The position numbers and the translations under genes are program-made. The notes under the pieces are model-generated. The model had not been told where the DNA came from. It made no database searches and saw only the letters and a program-made list of their open reading frames with translations. This document shows, in pieces, positions 14,682 through 22,705 of a stretch of DNA of 25,378 nucleotides (position 1 is the first letter of the stretch; the number at the start of each line of letters is the position of its first letter). Origin of the DNA: Verrucomicrobiota bacterium (lineage in GTDB: Bacteria; Verrucomicrobiota; Verrucomicrobiia; Methylacidiphilales; Verrucolacustridaceae); NCBI GenBank assembly GCA_010025475.1, contig RGTE01000004.1, forward strand, positions 1-25,378, read 5' to 3'.

Positions 14682-16693
14682 ACCTCCGTCGCCCCCTCCC
14701 GTCTTAGATATTCGTCCGCCGCCCGGATCTGTTCTTTTTCCCCAAACACAAACAACTGGTCACCCTCCTCCAAAGCCGTCTCGGGTCCGGGCGAAACCAT
14801 GTTTCTTGCCTTTCGTTCAATCGCCACAATCACGGCCCCGGTCTTTTTCCGTAGGCCGGTTTCCGCCAGGGTCTTGCCAATCAGCGGCGACCGGGGATCG
14901 ATCTGATGCACGTGCACGGTCGATTCGCCGGGCAGATTCAGCCCATCTTGGTCCGGCGGGGTCTCCCAGGTCTCGCGAATCTTGGCCTGCCCCTGCGAGT
15001 AAATCCGCACGAGCCTTTTTCTCCCTAACCCACCGAGCAAGGCGGCCAAACCAAAGAGACCCAGGAGAAGTTTGCCGGTCGGCAACAGGGGCGCGCTCAA
15101 GAGGATAAGCCATAAGGCAAAAAAAAGGTATCCGATTCCCAAAAACAGGCCTTGGGCCAGCTTCCGGGCACTCAACTGATCCGCCCTTGGAAAAGTCACT
15201 TCCGAGACCAGAACCCCCAGGGCGAGGAACTTTCGAATCCATGCCACCACCACCGGCAACGCCAACAAGGCTCCTCCCGCCCAGAAAAGGGGGGCTCCCC
15301 AATCCGCCACGGCAAACCGATCCGGAAAACGATCCCCATACGTGCGCCATAACGCCGCGGCGGAAAGCAGGCAGGCCGAGATCAGGGTCAGCTGCAGCAT
15401 CAACTGGCCCGCCAGCTTGCGGATAAAACCCCAGGCCATCCGGTGTTTTTCCCGTGAGGTGGCTCCGAAGCTTCTCAGCCAGGATTGGTAGGTTTTCCAA
15501 AATTCGGTGAACCACAAAGGGCCCCTTTGCTCCAGCCAACCCGCCGCGGCTCCGGATCCGGAAATCAGGTACGGCGTGGTCAGGGTCGTGCCCGCCGAAA
15601 CCAGCACGGCGATGGAATACAACCGCTCGCTCATCACCCCGAGCGTCATCCCCAACCCCGCTATGATGAAGGAAAATTCGCCAATCTGGGCCAGGCTAAA
15701 CCCCGCCCGCGTGGCGGTCCTTAGGTCACATCCTCCCAGCAAGGCTCCGAGCGAACTGAAAATGATTTTGCCGACGACGACCAGCAGCATGATCCAAACC
15801 ACCGTGCCAGGACCCTCTTTCAGGAAATCGAATTTGATCAGCATTCCGGAGGAGGTGAAAAAAATCGCGCTGAAAACGTCCCGGAGCGGCCCGACCAGAC
15901 GATCAATCCGCTTCACCTGGCGAACCTCGGCCAACACCGCCCCCGCCAGAAAGGCGCCCAACGCCACGCTGAAGCCCAGCTTTTGGGCGAGCAGCGAGAT
16001 TCCGAAAATGATGCCCAGCACGGTGATGAGCAGGACCTCCTCCAGCTCCGTCCGGCTTGCCAGGTCGATCAGGCGAGGAATCACCAAAAACCCCACCACC
16101 GCCACGCCCACCAAAAAAGCGGTCAGGGACAGCATCGTGGTTCCGGTGGACGCCAGATCCACTTCCCCGGTTCTTCCGAGATGGGTGAGGACCCCCAGCA
16201 TCGCCACCGCCAGGATGTCCTCCACGATCAGGATCCCGAAAACCAGTCGGGAGAACTCCTTCCGCAAAAGCCCCATGGCCTCCAGCGCCTTGGCAATGAT
16301 CGTGGTGGAGGAGATGGAAAGAACCGCCCCCAAGAAAATCGAGTCCATCCGGCTCCAACCCAGCCATTTTCCGGCTTCATGCCCCAACAGGAACATCCCG
16401 GCGATCTCCACGACCGCTGCGATCACCGCCGCCAACCCCACCTCCCGCAGTTTCCGGAAGCTGAAATGAATGCCGATGGAGAACATCAAAAGGATGACCC
16501 CGAGTTCGGACAGCGTTTTGATGGCGGCCTCGTCCGTCACCATGGTGATCGGGGGGGTGTTCGGTCCGATCACGATCCCCGCCAGGATGTAGCCCAGCAC
16601 CACCGGCTGCCTCAACCGTTGGCAAAGGATGGTGGCCACGGCCGCCGCCGCCATCACCACCGCCAGATCTTGAACCAGCTCCAACCCGTGCAT
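14678..16693 (-). CDS. CPA2-family cation:proton antiporter with C-terminal RCK_C domain
   Basis: The 671-residue inner-membrane transporter is related to KefB/KefC. The N-terminal 380 residues or so form the exchanger domain: LGYILAGIVIGPNTPP (33-48), LLMFSIGIHFSFRKL, SISSTTIIAKALEAMGL and the ion-site helix ILIVEDILAVAML with the Glu-Asp pair. After this there is a second hydrophobic block (about 435-580) instead of the usual RCK_N nucleotide-binding domain. The last 85 residues look like RCK_C (TrkA-C): TVHVHQIDPRSPLIGKTL, then ALEEGDQLFVFGEKEQI. It probably exchanges K+ or Na+ for protons, but the ion and ligand are not visible. The ATG start at 16693 follows an A+T-rich leader without a Shine-Dalgarno. 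Confidence 0.88.
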   Translation of the reverse strand: MHGLELVQDLAVVMAAAAVATILCQRLRQPVVLGYILAGIVIGPNTPPITMVTDEAAIKTLSELGVILLMFSIGIHFSFRKLREVGLAAVIAAVVEIAGMFLLGHEAGKWLGWSRMDSIFLGAVLSISSTTIIAKALEAMGLLRKEFSRLVFGILIVEDILAVAMLGVLTHLGRTGEVDLASTGTTMLSLTAFLVGVAVVGFLVIPRLIDLASRTELEEVLLITVLGIIFGISLLAQKLGFSVALGAFLAGAVLAEVRQVKRIDRLVGPLRDVFSAIFFTSSGMLIKFDFLKEGPGTVVWIMLLVVVGKIIFSSLGALLGGCDLRTATRAGFSLAQIGEFSFIIAGLGMTLGVMSERLYSIAVLVSAGTTLTTPYLISGSGAAAGWLEQRGPLWFTEFWKTYQSWLRSFGATSREKHRMAWGFIRKLAGQLMLQLTLISACLLSAAALWRTYGDRFPDRFAVADWGAPLFWAGGALLALPVVVAWIRKFLALGVLVSEVTFPRADQLSARKLAQGLFLGIGYLFFALWLILLSAPLLPTGKLLLGLFGLAALLGGLGRKRLVRIYSQGQAKIRETWETPPDQDGLNLPGESTVHVHQIDPRSPLIGKTLAETGLRKKTGAVIVAIERKARNMVSPGPETALEEGDQLFVFGEKEQIRAADEYLRREGATEV

Positions 16694-16778
16694 AGACGCA
16701 AGACTCGCTGATCAAAATCCTTTCTTCAATCTGCCATCGCGTCTGCTTGCAAGCCTTGCCCGCTAATTTCAGTTTGTT

Positions 16779-16804
16779 CGTTTGCGTTTATGTTTAGGTT
16801 TACG
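16779..16804. repeat. 6-base-period tract, left arm (CGTTTA units)
   Basis: GTTT recurs at 16780, 16786, 16792 and 16798, exactly six bases apart, giving hexamers such as CGTTTA and TGTTTA. These are the reverse complement of the CGTAAA-type units at 16827-16856, and the two arms form an imperfect inverted repeat (about 22 of 30 positions pair). It lies in the 223-base divergent gap between the antiporter and iscA. Confidence 0.8.
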
Positions 16805-16826
16805 GAAACCTCAAAGTCAAAGAGGG

Positions 16827-16856
16827 CGTAAAGGCAAACGTGATCGTAAACGAACG
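16827..16856. repeat. 6-base-period tract, right arm (CGTAAA units)
   Basis: Five hexamers in register, two of them exactly CGTAAA (16827 and 16845) and the others close variants, ending in CGAACG. The tract sits inside a GGGCGT/ACGCCC inverted repeat (16824-16829 with 16854-16859). It ends 60 bases before the iscA start. It could be a regulator-binding array, a microsatellite or an mRNA leader element; the sequence does not decide. Confidence 0.8.
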
Positions 16857-16881
16857 CCCAGAAATCATCTGCCCTCGTTCT

Positions 16882-16909
16882 TTGACACTTGCGATTTTGA
16901 ATTTTATCC
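16882..16909 (+). promoter_or_regulatory. Possible promoter of iscA
   Basis: A consensus-like TTGACA (16882-16887) lies 30 bases before the iscA ATG, with A+T-rich sequence (TTTTATCC) 14-16 bases downstream as a poor -10 element. If real, transcription would begin almost at the start codon, giving a very short or leaderless mRNA. The -10 match is weak. Confidence 0.3.
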
Positions 16910-16916
16910 TTCTCCC

Positions 16917-17234
16917 ATGATTCAGCTCACTGCCAATGCCGCCCGCCGGATCCGGGAGCTCACCTCTGGCCGGGATCCCGCACAGGGTCTGCGCCTCTTC
17001 ATTGAAAAAGGCGGCTGCGCCGGGCTTTCCTACGGCATGGTCGTGGCCCCGGCGGAAGCCACCGACCAACGCCTCGAACAGGAAGGAGCCCGGCTTTTTG
17101 TGGCCGCAGACAGCGCCCCCCTTCTGGACGCCTGCACCCTGGATTACGAGGAGGAGTTAACCCACACGGGCTTTAAAATCGTCAACCCCAACGCCAAACA
17201 AACCTGCGGTTGCGGCACCTCCTTCGAGGCCTGA
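16917..17234 (+). CDS. Iron-sulfur assembly protein, IscA/HesB/ErpA type
   Basis: Small A-type carrier that delivers iron-sulfur clusters to apoproteins. The 105 residues carry the three conserved cysteines: Cys34 in GGCAGLSYG and Cys97 and Cys99 in the C-terminal CGCGTSF. The segment DYEEELTHTGFKIVNPNA fits the family closely. I start at the ATG at 16917, because the family N-terminus begins just there (IQLTANAARRIREL); the frame is open further upstream but that part is the repeat-rich gap. It is followed after 4 bases by the Mpv17-like gene. No suf or isc scaffold genes are nearby, so it is an isolated carrier and cannot be told apart from ErpA, SufA or IscA. Confidence 0.93.
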   Translation: MIQLTANAARRIRELTSGRDPAQGLRLFIEKGGCAGLSYGMVVAPAEATDQRLEQEGARLFVAADSAPLLDACTLDYEEELTHTGFKIVNPNAKQTCGCGTSFEA

Positions 17235-17238
17235 CCGC

Positions 17239-17946
17239 TTGTCCTCCTCCTGGACCCTAAGGGAAGCGGCCCGGCCTGGGATTCTCGCCGTCCGGAAATT
17301 CTACCGCGCGTTTTTCTTCTTTCAGGCCGTGGCCATCGGCCTCTACTTCGCCTACTACCACTTCCCCTCCGTCCAGCACGCCATCGACGCTTTTGCCGCT
17401 TGGAAAGCCTCCGGAGGCCTGCTTCTTTCCGCCCTCCTCACCGCCTTGGCCGGCACCATCTTGCCGGAATCCGTCCGCACGCTCGTCGGACCGGACCGCA
17501 CCTGGTCCCGCGCCCGTTTCCGCCAGCTGGGCTGGAACTTTGTCTTCTTTGGCTTCAACGGCCTCCTCGTGGATCTGTTTTACATTCTTCAGGCCTTTCT
17601 TTTCGGCGTCGGCAACTCTTGGTCGGTGATTCTTCCCAAGATGGCCTTGGACTTCTTCGGCTTCATTCCATGGGTTGCCTTGCCGATGAGCGTCAGTTAC
17701 TTCCTCTGGCTGGAGCTGGGCTGGTCGCCGGCTCGAATCCTCCGTGCTTGGGGCTGGCCTCTTTATCGCGACCGCGTCGTCCCCCTCCTGATTCCCGACT
17801 TTTTCTACTGGGGCCCGATCCTCGTCTTCCTCTACGGCCTTCCCCTCACCCTGCAGGTTCCTTTCTTCCTCCTCGCCTTCTCCGGTTGGAGCCTTGCTTT
17901 CGTCTTCATCGGCTCCCACGGGCTGGACAAGACCGCGGACAAATAG
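17239..17946 (+). CDS. Membrane protein, possibly Mpv17/PMP22-like
   Basis: The 235-residue integral membrane protein has about five hydrophobic stretches. The C-terminal half has features of the Mpv17/PMP22 family: a Lys and Asp in the helix PKMALDFFGFIPWVALP, a Trp-Pro in RAWGWPLYRD (about 170-179), and a Pro-rich aromatic helix IPDFFYWGPILVFLYGLP (about 184-201) followed by a final helix. Family members are channel-like proteins of mitochondrial and peroxisomal membranes, with bacterial relatives of unknown role. It starts at TTG 17239, only 4 bases after the iscA stop, so it is likely co-transcribed with iscA. The family call is tentative; at minimum it is a conserved-looking membrane protein. 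Confidence 0.55.
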   Translation: MSSSWTLREAARPGILAVRKFYRAFFFFQAVAIGLYFAYYHFPSVQHAIDAFAAWKASGGLLLSALLTALAGTILPESVRTLVGPDRTWSRARFRQLGWNFVFFGFNGLLVDLFYILQAFLFGVGNSWSVILPKMALDFFGFIPWVALPMSVSYFLWLELGWSPARILRAWGWPLYRDRVVPLLIPDFFYWGPILVFLYGLPLTLQVPFFLLAFSGWSLAFVFIGSHGLDKTADK

Positions 17947-17970
17947 GGTTGGGTTCGGTTTCGGTTTCCT
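17947..17970. repeat. 6-base-period tract before oppA
   Basis: Directly after the stop of the preceding gene, TTCGG-like hexamers recur in register (GTTCGG, TTTCGG, TTTCCT). Read on the minus strand they are CCGAAA-type units, one base from the CCTAAA units before oppD. The tract fills most of the 37-base gap before the oppA ATG. Confidence 0.55.
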
Positions 17971-17983
17971 TAAACTTTCCGGA

Positions 17984-19744
17984 ATGCCACGTCTGGTTTC
18001 GCCGCTCCTTTTCCTGCTGCTTTTTTCTTCCTGTACCAAGACCCCTCCCGTTGCCCGGGAGAATCCTCCCCTCCCGGACGGCATCGACACCGCCCGGGTG
18101 GAGCCTGGCCGCCGGGGCGGGGTCTTCATCCAGTCGGTCCCCGGCGAGCCCTCCACCTTCAATCCCCTCGTTTCGGAAGACGCCACCTCCGGCGGTTTTA
18201 TCGGCCTCTTTCTCGATTCCCTTACCCGCTACAACGCCGTCACCCAGGAAATCGAACCCGGCCTCGCGGCCCGCTGGGAAATCGGCAAGGACAATAGAAC
18301 CTTCACCTTTTTCATCCGGCCCGGCATCCGTTGGTCCGATGGCGCCCCCTTCTCGGCCGACGATGTCCTCTTTACCTTCCAGGCCATTTATGATCCCCGC
18401 TACCCCAACCGCTCCGCCTTCGACCTCTCGATCGACGGCAAACCGTTCCTCGTGGAAAAAGTCGACAACCTCACCGTCCGGATCCGCACCGCGGAAATCT
18501 TTGCCCCCTTTCTCGAATACGTCGGCGGGGTCGGCATCCTGCCGAAACACCGGCTCGGAACTGCCTTTCAGGACGGCACGCTCCAAAAAGCCTGGAATGT
18601 CCGTGCCGCCCAATACGAACCCCAAACCCTCGTCGGTACCGGGGCCTTCCGCCTCCGCTCCTACCAACCGGCGGAAAGGATCGTTTTCGAGGCCAACCCT
18701 CATTACTGGCGGGCCGATTCCGCCGGGGTTCGCCTTCCCTACGTGGACTTTCTCGTCACAAAGCTGGTCAAGGATATCAACGCCAGCACCCTCGCCTTCG
18801 CCACCGGTCAGACCGATGCCGAGGGACTCTCCCCCGACAACGTCGCCTGGATCGAGCGTTTCGCGAAACGTTACGACTTCCTCGTCCACAACCGCGGCCC
18901 CTCCCCCAACACCGGCTTCATCTGGTTCAATCAAAACCCCGGGAAGGACGTCTCAGGCAAACCGTTCGTCCAACCCCACAAGCTTGCTTGGTTCACCGAC
19001 CGGCGCTTCCGTCAGGCGATTTCTTCCGGTATCGATCGTGAGGGCATCGTTCGAGGCGTTCTCTTTGGCCGTGGCCAGCCTCTCTGGGGCCCCGAAACCC
19101 CTGCCAACAAAAAGTGGTACAACCCCAACGTCACGCAGTATCCCTACAACCCCGCCCGGGCTCGTGCCCTGTTGACCGAAGCCGGCTTCCGCCTGGGCGA
19201 GGACGGTCGGTTGCACGACGCGAAGGGCAACCTCGTTGAGTTCACCTTGAATTCGAACCAGGAAAACCAGCTCCGCGTGAATATGGCCACCGTCTTCAAG
19301 GAGAACATGCGCGAGCTCGGCATCACCGTGAACCTCGCCTTCCTCGACTTCGGAACCTTCGTCGGAAAAATCCAGGACTCCTTCGACTACGAGGCCGGCC
19401 TGCTCGGTCTGACCGGAGGCGGCGATCCGGCCGGCGGGATGTCCGTCTTCTCCTCCAAGGGTCGCCTCCACCAGTGGCATCCCAACCAGAAAACCCCCGC
19501 CACTCCTTGGGAAGCTCGGATCGATCAGCTCATGTCCGATCAACTGCATACCCTCGACTACCCCACTCGGAAAAAATATTTCGATGAGGTTCAAAAGATC
19601 ATGAGTGATGAAACCCCCTACATCTATCTAGTCACCGCCAACGCCTACGTTGGCCTCAAGGACCGCTGGAAAAACATCCAGATCCCGCCCCTCGGCTCGC
19701 TGGTTTGGAACCTCGACGAACTCTGGACCGTCTTCACCCCATGA
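17984..19744 (+). CDS. Peptide ABC transporter substrate-binding lipoprotein (SBP family 5)
   Basis: Extracytoplasmic binding protein of an Opp/Dpp-type importer. The 586-residue protein begins with a lipoprotein signal (MPRLVSPLLFLLLFSSC, lipid-modified Cys17). The mature part has family 5 features: an early strand with VPGEPSTFNPLV, LAARWEIGKDNRTFTFFIRPGIRWSDG (typical of the N-lobe), FSADDVLFTFQAI, a VGTGAFRLRSY segment, and the C-terminal ALLTEAGFRLGEDGRL block. The ATG at 17984 is chosen because it gives the lipoprotein signal; the frame is open upstream but overlaps the previous gene. The stop overlaps the permease start as ATGA. The substrate could be oligopeptides, dipeptides or other ligands of this family. 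Confidence 0.93.
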   Translation: MPRLVSPLLFLLLFSSCTKTPPVARENPPLPDGIDTARVEPGRRGGVFIQSVPGEPSTFNPLVSEDATSGGFIGLFLDSLTRYNAVTQEIEPGLAARWEIGKDNRTFTFFIRPGIRWSDGAPFSADDVLFTFQAIYDPRYPNRSAFDLSIDGKPFLVEKVDNLTVRIRTAEIFAPFLEYVGGVGILPKHRLGTAFQDGTLQKAWNVRAAQYEPQTLVGTGAFRLRSYQPAERIVFEANPHYWRADSAGVRLPYVDFLVTKLVKDINASTLAFATGQTDAEGLSPDNVAWIERFAKRYDFLVHNRGPSPNTGFIWFNQNPGKDVSGKPFVQPHKLAWFTDRRFRQAISSGIDREGIVRGVLFGRGQPLWGPETPANKKWYNPNVTQYPYNPARARALLTEAGFRLGEDGRLHDAKGNLVEFTLNSNQENQLRVNMATVFKENMRELGITVNLAFLDFGTFVGKIQDSFDYEAGLLGLTGGGDPAGGMSVFSSKGRLHQWHPNQKTPATPWEARIDQLMSDQLHTLDYPTRKKYFDEVQKIMSDETPYIYLVTANAYVGLKDRWKNIQIPPLGSLVWNLDELWTVFTP

Positions 19745-20709
19745 CCGCCTTCATCCTCCGCCGCCTCGGCACCCTGGTGCCCATGCTTCTCGCCGTCACC
19801 CTGCTCGTCTTCGCCCTGATGAGCCTCGCTCCCGGCGACTTCCTCACCCCCGTGAAGGCCCAGCGCGACATCAACCCCGCCCTCATCGCCGAACTCCAGA
19901 AATCCTTCGGCCTCGACCGCCCTTGGTACGAGCAGTACCTCCGCTGGCTCGGCAACATCCTCCGTTTGGACTTCGGCTATTCCTGGACCTACAAGGTGCC
20001 CGTTGCCGAGCTCATCGCCCAGCGTGCCCCCGCTACCATCCTCCTCTCCCTCTGCTCTCTTGCCCTTGCCTGGGGCCTGGCCATCCCATTGGCCGTTCTC
20101 GCTGCGGCCCGGCCTGGCGGCTGGATCGACAAACTCACCTCCGGCGCCGCCTACTTTGCCCTCGCCATCCCGGAATTTTTCCTCGCCCTTCTCGCCGTCT
20201 GGTTCGCTGCCCAAACCGGCTGGTTTCCCATCGGCGGCCTCACCTCGCTCGACCACGACTTCCTCCCCTTTGGCGCCCGAATGCTGGACATCGCCTGGCA
20301 TCTTGTCCTTCCCACGCTGGTTTTGGGACTTGGTGGCGTTGCCGGTACCCTGCGCGTTCTCCGCGCCAACGTCCTCGATGTCCTCCGCGCCGAGTACGTC
20401 ACCACCGCCCGCGCCAAGGGTCTTCCGGAAAAAATTGTCCTCTTCCGTCACGTCCTCCGCAACGCCCTGAACCCGCTCCTCAGCACCGTCGGCTACGCTT
20501 TTGCCGGGCTCCTTAGCGGTTCGCTCCTGGTGGAAAATGTCATGAACTATCCCGGCCTCGGCCGTCTCGTCTATGAGGCCTTCATTCGCGAGGACCAATT
20601 CGTCGTGCTCGGCTCCGTCATGGTCGGCTGCACCCTCCTGGTCATCGGCAACCTGATCTCGGACCTCGCGCTCGCCTGGTCCGATCCAAGGGTTCGTTAT
20701 GGTCGCTGA
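19741..20709 (+). CDS. ABC transporter permease, OppB/DppB type
   Basis: The first transmembrane subunit of the peptide importer, 322 residues with six predicted helices. It opens with the usual FILRRLGTLVPMLLAVTLLVF and has the cytosolic coupling (EAA) loop EYVTTARAKGLPEKIVLFRH followed by VLRNALNP, where it contacts the ATPases. The C-terminal FAGLLSGSLLVENVMNYPGLG segment is typical of the family. The ATG at 19741 overlaps the binding-protein stop by 4 bases and the stop overlaps the next permease by 11 bases, so the subunits are translationally coupled. Confidence 0.95.
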   Translation: MTAFILRRLGTLVPMLLAVTLLVFALMSLAPGDFLTPVKAQRDINPALIAELQKSFGLDRPWYEQYLRWLGNILRLDFGYSWTYKVPVAELIAQRAPATILLSLCSLALAWGLAIPLAVLAAARPGGWIDKLTSGAAYFALAIPEFFLALLAVWFAAQTGWFPIGGLTSLDHDFLPFGARMLDIAWHLVLPTLVLGLGGVAGTLRVLRANVLDVLRAEYVTTARAKGLPEKIVLFRHVLRNALNPLLSTVGYAFAGLLSGSLLVENVMNYPGLGRLVYEAFIREDQFVVLGSVMVGCTLLVIGNLISDLALAWSDPRVRYGR

Positions 20710-21751
20710 TCTTTTCCAGTCCCTGCTTCGCCGGCCCGCCGGCCTTGTCTCTGCAATTCTTTTAATCCTGCTTTATGGCGCAGCTGCTTTAGCTCCATTT
20801 CTTGCACCCACGATCCCTTCTGCGCAGGACCTGAATCGCACCTACCATCCCCCGACTACCCTGGTTTGGCAGGAGGGTCGACTCTGCGTTCGTCTGTACC
20901 GCCTCGTGGATCCATCCACCGCCACCTATGAACCCCTCCCCGGCCAAGCCGCCCCGCTTCGATGGTTTTCCGAGGGACCGCCCTACAAACTCTTCGGGCT
21001 CATCACCTCCAAAACCCACCTCGTCACGGTCGAATCCCCTGCCGCTTTGTATCTTCTCGGCAGCGACGCCACCGGACGTGACGTCTTCACCCGCCTCCTT
21101 TACGGCGCCGGCATCTCCCTGGGCATCGGTATCGTCGGCGTCTTTCTCACCAGCCTGCTCGGCCTGACCATCGGTGGCCTCGCCGGCTACCTGGGCGGCT
21201 GGGCCGACTCCTTGGCCATGCGGCTCACAGAATTCCTCATGGCTGTCCCCGGGCTTTATCTTCTCCTCGCCCTCCGGGCCGCCCTCTCCTCCCGCTTTCC
21301 CTCCGACGCCACTTTCCTCCTCATCGTCGTCATCCTCTCCGCCTTGGGTTGGGCCGGAACCGCCCGGGTGGTTCGCGGTTTGGTCCTATCCTTGCGGGAA
21401 CGGCCCTTCATCCTCGCCACCAACATCCTCGGTCAACGCCCCACCGTGATCCTCTTCCGCCACCTCCTTCCCAACACCTTCAGCTATCTGGTGGTGGCCG
21501 CCACCCTGAGCGTCCCCGGCTACATCCTCGGCGAAGCCGCCCTCAGCTTCCTCGGACTGGGCATCCAGGAACCCTCCTCTTCCTGGGGCCTGATGCTCGG
21601 CCAAGCCCAGGACATCAAGATCTTCATGCTCAACTTCTGGTGGCTCCTCACCCCCGGAGCCGCCATCATTCTAACCGTGATCGCCTTCAACCTCCTCGGC
21701 GACGCCCTGCGCGATGCCGTCGACCCCCGCTTCCGTCTCCCCGGACGATGA
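20699..21751 (+). CDS. ABC transporter permease, OppC/DppC type
   Basis: The second permease of the importer, 350 residues. The first helix (about 15-38) is followed by a long periplasmic segment of about 70 residues before LLGSDATGRDVFTRLLYGA, the family motif that starts the core; most OppC proteins have a shorter insert here. The coupling loop lies in the region ATNILGQRPTVILFRHLLPN, and the end reads FNLLGDALRDAVDPRFR, typical for the family. ATG 20699 overlaps oppB by 11 bases. A 63-base gap with a hexamer tract separates it from the first ATPase gene, so expression of the ATPases may be set separately. Confidence 0.94.
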   Translation: MVADLFQSLLRRPAGLVSAILLILLYGAAALAPFLAPTIPSAQDLNRTYHPPTTLVWQEGRLCVRLYRLVDPSTATYEPLPGQAAPLRWFSEGPPYKLFGLITSKTHLVTVESPAALYLLGSDATGRDVFTRLLYGAGISLGIGIVGVFLTSLLGLTIGGLAGYLGGWADSLAMRLTEFLMAVPGLYLLLALRAALSSRFPSDATFLLIVVILSALGWAGTARVVRGLVLSLRERPFILATNILGQRPTVILFRHLLPNTFSYLVVAATLSVPGYILGEAALSFLGLGIQEPSSSWGLMLGQAQDIKIFMLNFWWLLTPGAAIILTVIAFNLLGDALRDAVDPRFRLPGR

Positions 21752-21762
21752 TTCTTCCAACC

Positions 21763-21792
21763 CCTAAACGTAATCCTAAACGTAAACGAACA
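21763..21792. repeat. 6-base-period tract before oppD (CGTAAA family)
   Basis: Five contiguous hexamers, among them two identical CCTAAA units (21763 and 21775) and CGTAAA (21781), ending in CGAACA. The tract lies 22 bases before the ATP-binding protein start in the 63-base gap after the permease. The last units match those before iscA and alr. Confidence 0.85.
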
Positions 21793-21814
21793 TCCCTTAC
21801 CCTTTAGTTCTTCG

Positions 21815-22660
21815 ATGAACCGATCTCTGCTCTCCGTCCAAAACCTTACCGTCCGTTTCGATTCCGGCTCCAAGCCCGTCACCGCGGTTGACAACCTCTC
21901 CTTCTCCATCGATCCCGGAGAAACCGTCGCCGTCGTTGGTGAAAGCGGCTCAGGGAAAACCACCGCTGCGCTGGCCCTTGCCCGCCTTACCCCCCCTCCC
22001 CCTGCCTGCTCCCTCTCCGGCACGGTCCGGTGGGAGGACGGTACCGACCTCCTTTCCTGTCCCGGCGATATCCTTCGCAAAGCCCGCGGCGGCAAGCTTG
22101 CTTACATCTTTCAGGAGCCCTCCACTTCCCTGAACCCCGTCTTCTCGGTCGGCTTTCAGATCCGCGAAGCGCTCCAGTTACATCAACCCGATCTCCCCGA
22201 TTTCAACGCCGAGGTCGCCCGCCTTCTCCAACTCGTCGGCATCCGCGACCCTGAAAAACGCGCCTCCGACTACCCCCACCAACTCTCCGGGGGTATGCAG
22301 CAACGCGCCATGATCGCCATGGCCCTGGCCTGCAAACCCCGCCTCCTCGTCGCCGATGAGCCCACCACCGCCCTCGACGTCACGATCCAAGCCCAGATTC
22401 TCGACCTCCTCCGCGATCTCCGGAAGCAATTCGGCATGTCCGTCCTGCTCATCACCCATAACTTCGGCATCGTTGCGAATTTTGCTGACCGCGTTCTCGT
22501 CATGCTGGACGGCAAACTCGTCGAGCAGGGTCCGGTGAAGGAGATCCTCCGCGCCCCGCAACACCCCTACACCAAGGCGCTGCTCGACTGCATCCCCCGG
22601 CTCGGCCAAAACAAGCAGCGCCTCGCCTCCATCGACCGCTCCGCCCTCGCTACCAAATGA
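21815..22660 (+). CDS. ABC transporter ATP-binding protein, OppD/DppD type
   Basis: One of the two cytosolic ATPases of the peptide importer, 281 residues. Motifs in order are Walker A GESGSGKTT (42-50), the Q-loop at Gln100 (FQEPSTSLNP), signature LSGGMQQR (157-164), Walker B LLVADE (177-182) and the switch His215 in ITHN. The C-terminal HPYTKALLDCIPRLG belongs to the oligopeptide-transporter C-terminal region, but the protein ends soon after, so it is shorter than the usual 320 or so residues and lacks the cysteine-rich tail seen in many OppD proteins. The ATG at 21815 follows a hexamer tract and has no clear Shine-Dalgarno. Confidence 0.95.
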   Translation: MNRSLLSVQNLTVRFDSGSKPVTAVDNLSFSIDPGETVAVVGESGSGKTTAALALARLTPPPPACSLSGTVRWEDGTDLLSCPGDILRKARGGKLAYIFQEPSTSLNPVFSVGFQIREALQLHQPDLPDFNAEVARLLQLVGIRDPEKRASDYPHQLSGGMQQRAMIAMALACKPRLLVADEPTTALDVTIQAQILDLLRDLRKQFGMSVLLITHNFGIVANFADRVLVMLDGKLVEQGPVKEILRAPQHPYTKALLDCIPRLGQNKQRLASIDRSALATK

Positions 22661-22673
22661 AAACTCTCACTCC

Positions 22674-22703
22674 TTCTTTATCTTCAACTTCATCTTCATC
22701 TAA
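22674..22703. repeat. 6-base-period tract before oppF (ATCTTC units)
   Basis: Five hexamers in register (ATCTTC at 22680 and 22692, with one-base variants between and around them) fill most of the 45-base gap and end just before the oppF ATG. The unit differs from the CGTAAA family, but the 6-base period and the position before a start codon are the same. Confidence 0.7.
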
Positions 22704-22705
22704 TT

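Noticed and set aside
15507..16469. 320-codon plus-strand open frame opposite the antiporter gene
   Set aside because: Antisense to a transporter with conserved membrane and RCK_C motifs; the translation is Ser/Pro/Thr-rich without structure.
17400..19175. 591-codon plus-strand open frame across the Mpv17-like and binding-protein genes
   Set aside because: Ser/Pro/Arg-rich low-complexity translation, overlapping two well-supported genes in another frame; a shadow of codon bias.
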